From assembly GCA_022071955.1 (NCBI GenBank), contig JAJVIM010000053.1:1-64000 (forward strand): a stretch of 64,000 nt of DNA. The letters are read 5' to 3'. Origin of the DNA: Anaerolineae bacterium (GTDB taxonomy: Bacteria; Chloroflexota; Anaerolineae; 4572-78; J111). This document shows, one piece after another, positions 61,945 to 64,000 of the stretch. Numbering within the stretch: the first letter of the stretch is position 1; each line of letters opens with the position of its first letter. The notes under the pieces are model-generated. The model saw only the letters and a list, made by a program, of their open reading frames with translations, was not told the DNA's origin and made no database searches. The translations under genes were made by a program, and so were the position numbers.

Positions 61945-62392
61945 TCAACGGCGCTGCAAATCCAGCCGATGTTTGATGGCGATTTCCGCGACCGACGGCG
62001 GCACGGGCTGGTATTACAGGCTGGTGCGGCTAACGCTTAACAACGCCGCTTGCTGCTGCAAGGTCAACTCAGACGGCCCGCGCTCGACCAGCAGCAGCCG
62101 CTCAGTCCGGCTCAACGTTGAGACCAGATTTTTTTTGAGCCAGTTGACCTGGGAGGTCAGCCGGCCGATTTCGGCGTATAGCTCGTTGACTTTTTCAGCT
62201 TGTTGCTCCTGTTTTTTGTCGCTGTTGGTTTCAAACAACCGTGGCATTTTCGGCCAGGGCGTGATTTCGCCAGCGGGTCAACTGTTTGGTCGAGACCCCA
62301 TATTCCGAGGAATGTTGGGTTAGGGTTTTTTCTTCTTTAAGGATTTCTATCACTATTTTGGCTTTGATGGCTGCGCTGTATCGTTTTCTCAT
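61945..62392 (-). pseudogene. IS3-family transposase orfA relic
   Basis: From ATG 62392 the minus strand reads RKRYSAAIKAKIVIEILKEE and GVSTKQLTRWRNHAL, a clear IS3-type OrfA start, and stops after 53 codons. A one-base shift near 62245 restores the frame, reading KVNELYAEIGRLTSQVNWLK. A TAA then interrupts the OrfB start (SL-stop-YQPVPPSVAEIAIKHRLD), and nothing of the integrase core remains. Bases 62395-62450 probably include the outer end of the element. The relic cannot be active. Confidence 0.8.
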
Positions 62393-62455
62393 TGCCCCAG
62401 TATAGGACATTTTTTCGCTTTTTTCGTGTCTAATTTTCGGGGTCCATTATAATGA

Positions 62456-62775
62456 TACCCTATCCGGGGGGAGACGCCTAGCCAGCCAGTTTCTCCGGTG
62501 GGAAAATACCCACCGGGGTAGAGGATGTTGTAGCCGACCCAGCCAGCAGGGCATTTGGCGCGAGGTTTGGCCTTCCCGGGTCGGTGATTTGGGCGGCTAA
62601 ACGTGGGCGTTAGCCGATAGGTTTTTAGGAAATGGTCGTATGAACTCTGGTGGTTATTTTGGATAACTTAATTTCATTCAGCTGCTGATTACAGATAATG
62701 CTGATATTTTTGCCCACAGGAATCTGGCCGAACACAATCGCGATTCTAAAGATTATGCAATCGAGGCAATCACTA
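62456..62775. other. intergenic stretch with GC-rich hairpins
   Basis: A perfect 8-bp stem CCGGTGGG with CCCACCGG (62495-62516) and a second pairing of CCGACCC (near 62544) with GGGTCGG (near 62579) lie in a GC-rich block. From about 62620 an AT-rich block follows that may hold the promoter of the next gene. No coding sequence was recognised. Confidence 0.35.
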
Positions 62776-64000
62776 ATGAAAATCATCATGATGATCACTG
62801 CTCCTGGTGTAAACACCTACCTAAAAACAAGGTTAGTTTTTGCTTTGTTTTTCCTTCTGTTCACCCCATTGTTATTCTTAACAAGGGTACCTATATTGAA
62901 TGTAGTATCGGCTGCTCCACCACTAAATTTCCCCGCAAACAATTCACTTACAGTCGACGGTGAGTTGATACAAGAAAATATTAGTAAACAGGCCGCTAGT
63001 GAGGCAAGCTGGACTCAAGTTGGTTTTTCGGGTCAAATGGTCAGTCAAATAGCTATCAATCCCGCAAACCCTAAAGTGATTTATGTTGGTTCAAGCACTG
63101 TAGGGTTTGGCGTCTACAAAACGACCGATGGAGGAATTTCCTGGACTCAAATAAAATCTGGTTTGCCAGGAAATGTTGCCGTAGCATCACTGGTTGTTGA
63201 TCCCCAAAATTCGGATGTATTGTATATAGGCACCTACACGGTCGGTACGTCATTATATGGAGGCGTTTATAAGAGTATCAATGGTGGGACCTCTTGGTCC
63301 AGAATACTCGTGCGAACGAATAAGAGTAATTTCCGAAGTGTAGCTGTTGACCCCAGGGACTCGAATGTCATTTATGCCATTGATTCATACCAATACACAA
63401 ATCACGTATTTAAGAGCGTTGATAGTGGAAATACGTGGTCGGTTAAAGATAATGGTATGACCGGTTTTGATCCTTTCAAAATTGTAATTGATCCGGCTGA
63501 CAACAAAACTCTTTATTTGCTTTCTGGTCGAGACGGAATCTTTAAGTCTGTAAATGGGGGGACATCTTGGACGGCCATTAATAACGGGCTGGGTACCACA
63601 TATACCCAGGCGTTTGCAATCGACCCGACTAATAACCAAATTATTTATACGGGTGTTGGGCGAACTGGCGGGGTGTACAAAAGCACAAATGGAGGCGGCT
63701 CCTGGAGTTTAATGGCAAGTGGTTTAAATAGTGCTCAAGTATCCGCTCTCCTACTCGACCCAACCAATCCTCAAACCCTATATGCAGCGACCACCCTGAG
63801 TGGAGGTGCTACAGGTGCCGGAATTTATCAAACTTCAGATGGTGCGCTTTCGTGGACACCTATAAACGAAGGTTTTCCTCAAGATATAAGTTCATTATTT
63901 GTTAATTCCGTGGCTATTGATCCTGGAATACCAAAATTTGTATTTGCTAGTTCCACCAATGGGCTTTGGAGTCGAATGGTTTCTGCACCCTCCAGGTCTC
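62776..64000 (+). CDS. secreted BNR/Asp-box repeat protein, cut by window end
   Basis: This open frame of at least 408 codons has no stop before the window ends. A signal-like segment (LVFALFFLLFTPLLFL, near 20-35) is followed by repeats of the Asp-box type (KTTDGGISWTQI, KSINGGTSWSRI, KSVDSGNTWSVK, KSVNGGTSWTAI, KSTNGGGSWSLM). Each is spaced by a strand pattern like AIDPxNxxxxY. This is the layout of a beta-propeller of the sialidase/Vps10 type, often found in secreted glycan-binding or adhesive proteins. It is AT-rich compared with the rest of the window. ATG 62776 has no strong ribosome binding site, so the start is uncertain. Confidence 0.75.
   Translation, partial: MKIIMMITAPGVNTYLKTRLVFALFFLLFTPLLFLTRVPILNVVSAAPPLNFPANNSLTVDGELIQENISKQAASEASWTQVGFSGQMVSQIAINPANPKVIYVGSSTVGFGVYKTTDGGISWTQIKSGLPGNVAVASLVVDPQNSDVLYIGTYTVGTSLYGGVYKSINGGTSWSRILVRTNKSNFRSVAVDPRDSNVIYAIDSYQYTNHVFKSVDSGNTWSVKDNGMTGFDPFKIVIDPADNKTLYLLSGRDGIFKSVNGGTSWTAINNGLGTTYTQAFAIDPTNNQIIYTGVGRTGGVYKSTNGGGSWSLMASGLNSAQVSALLLDPTNPQTLYAATTLSGGATGAGIYQTSDGALSWTPINEGFPQDISSLFVNSVAIDPGIPKFVFASSTNGLWSRMVSAPSRS

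Overview
The window is a dense bacterial genome-defence island, almost entirely on the + strand. The host is probably a member of Chloroflexota, perhaps Anaerolineae. This is an inference from style: TP-rich linkers, a secreted protein ending in YLPLVFKD, TPR/Yip1 and TPR/WD40 membrane proteins, STAND (NACHT) proteins and an archaeal-type Mre11-Rad50-HerA-NurA cluster. No rRNA, tRNA or CRISPR array was seen.

Layout. (1) 236-8732: a tight operon for DNA-end processing: Mre11/SbcD, Rad50/SbcC, NurA, a small HAS-barrel-like protein and HerA. (2) 8959-28854: a long co-directional defence cluster: Mrr-like nuclease, SNF2-DUF3883 helicase, a complete AT-richer type IV-like CBASS cassette (QueC-like, TGT-like, CD-NTase, two-TM SLATT effector), a DUF1156 adenine methylase, an AbiE-like toxin-antitoxin pair, an IS200/IS605 element, a DUF499 ATPase, a glycine-zipper protein with a nuclease-like motif, and a P-loop ATPase of Sll1717 type. 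The helicase, methylase and DUF499 ATPase look like one DISARM-like backbone into which other defence genes were inserted. A decayed second copy of the DUF499 3' end marks one such event. (3) 29025-31342: two DUF4230 membrane proteins and a VP-repeat membrane protein. (4) 31400-37976: a complete Wadjet system (JetA-D). (5) 38103-41480: a YdjM-like membrane protein, an unknown gene, and a second IS605-type element with intact tnpB and ruined tnpA. (6) 41483-48200: a secreted SGNH-like protein, two toxin-antitoxin pairs, a 341-residue protein, and a NACHT ATPase whose C-terminal FGE/C-type-lectin-like end looks like a diversity-generating-retroelement variable region. (7) 48352-54089: RecD2, then an operon of membrane, TPR-Yip1, TPR-WD40 and DUF6794-like proteins. 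(8) 54191-58225: a Vsr-like nuclease and a PLD-SNF2 helicase. (9) 58782-64000: a five-PAS hybrid histidine kinase, an IS3-family relic, and the start of a secreted BNR-repeat protein cut by the window end.

How the parts may work together. Domain content predicts nucleic-acid sensing or cutting (Mrr-like, SNF2, PLD, Vsr-like, DUF499, HerA-NurA), self-marking (DUF1156), nucleotide second-messenger signalling to a membrane effector (CBASS), anti-plasmid loop extrusion and cleavage (Wadjet), and STAND-type sensing (NACHT-FGE). The most unusual points are the type IV CBASS nested with no gap inside a helicase-methylase-ATPase operon, the duplicated DUF499 end flanking a candidate membrane nuclease, the membrane-protein operon placed against Wadjet, and a shared glycine-rich segment linking the NACHT protein to its neighbour. 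All functions are predictions from sequence. No searches were run.
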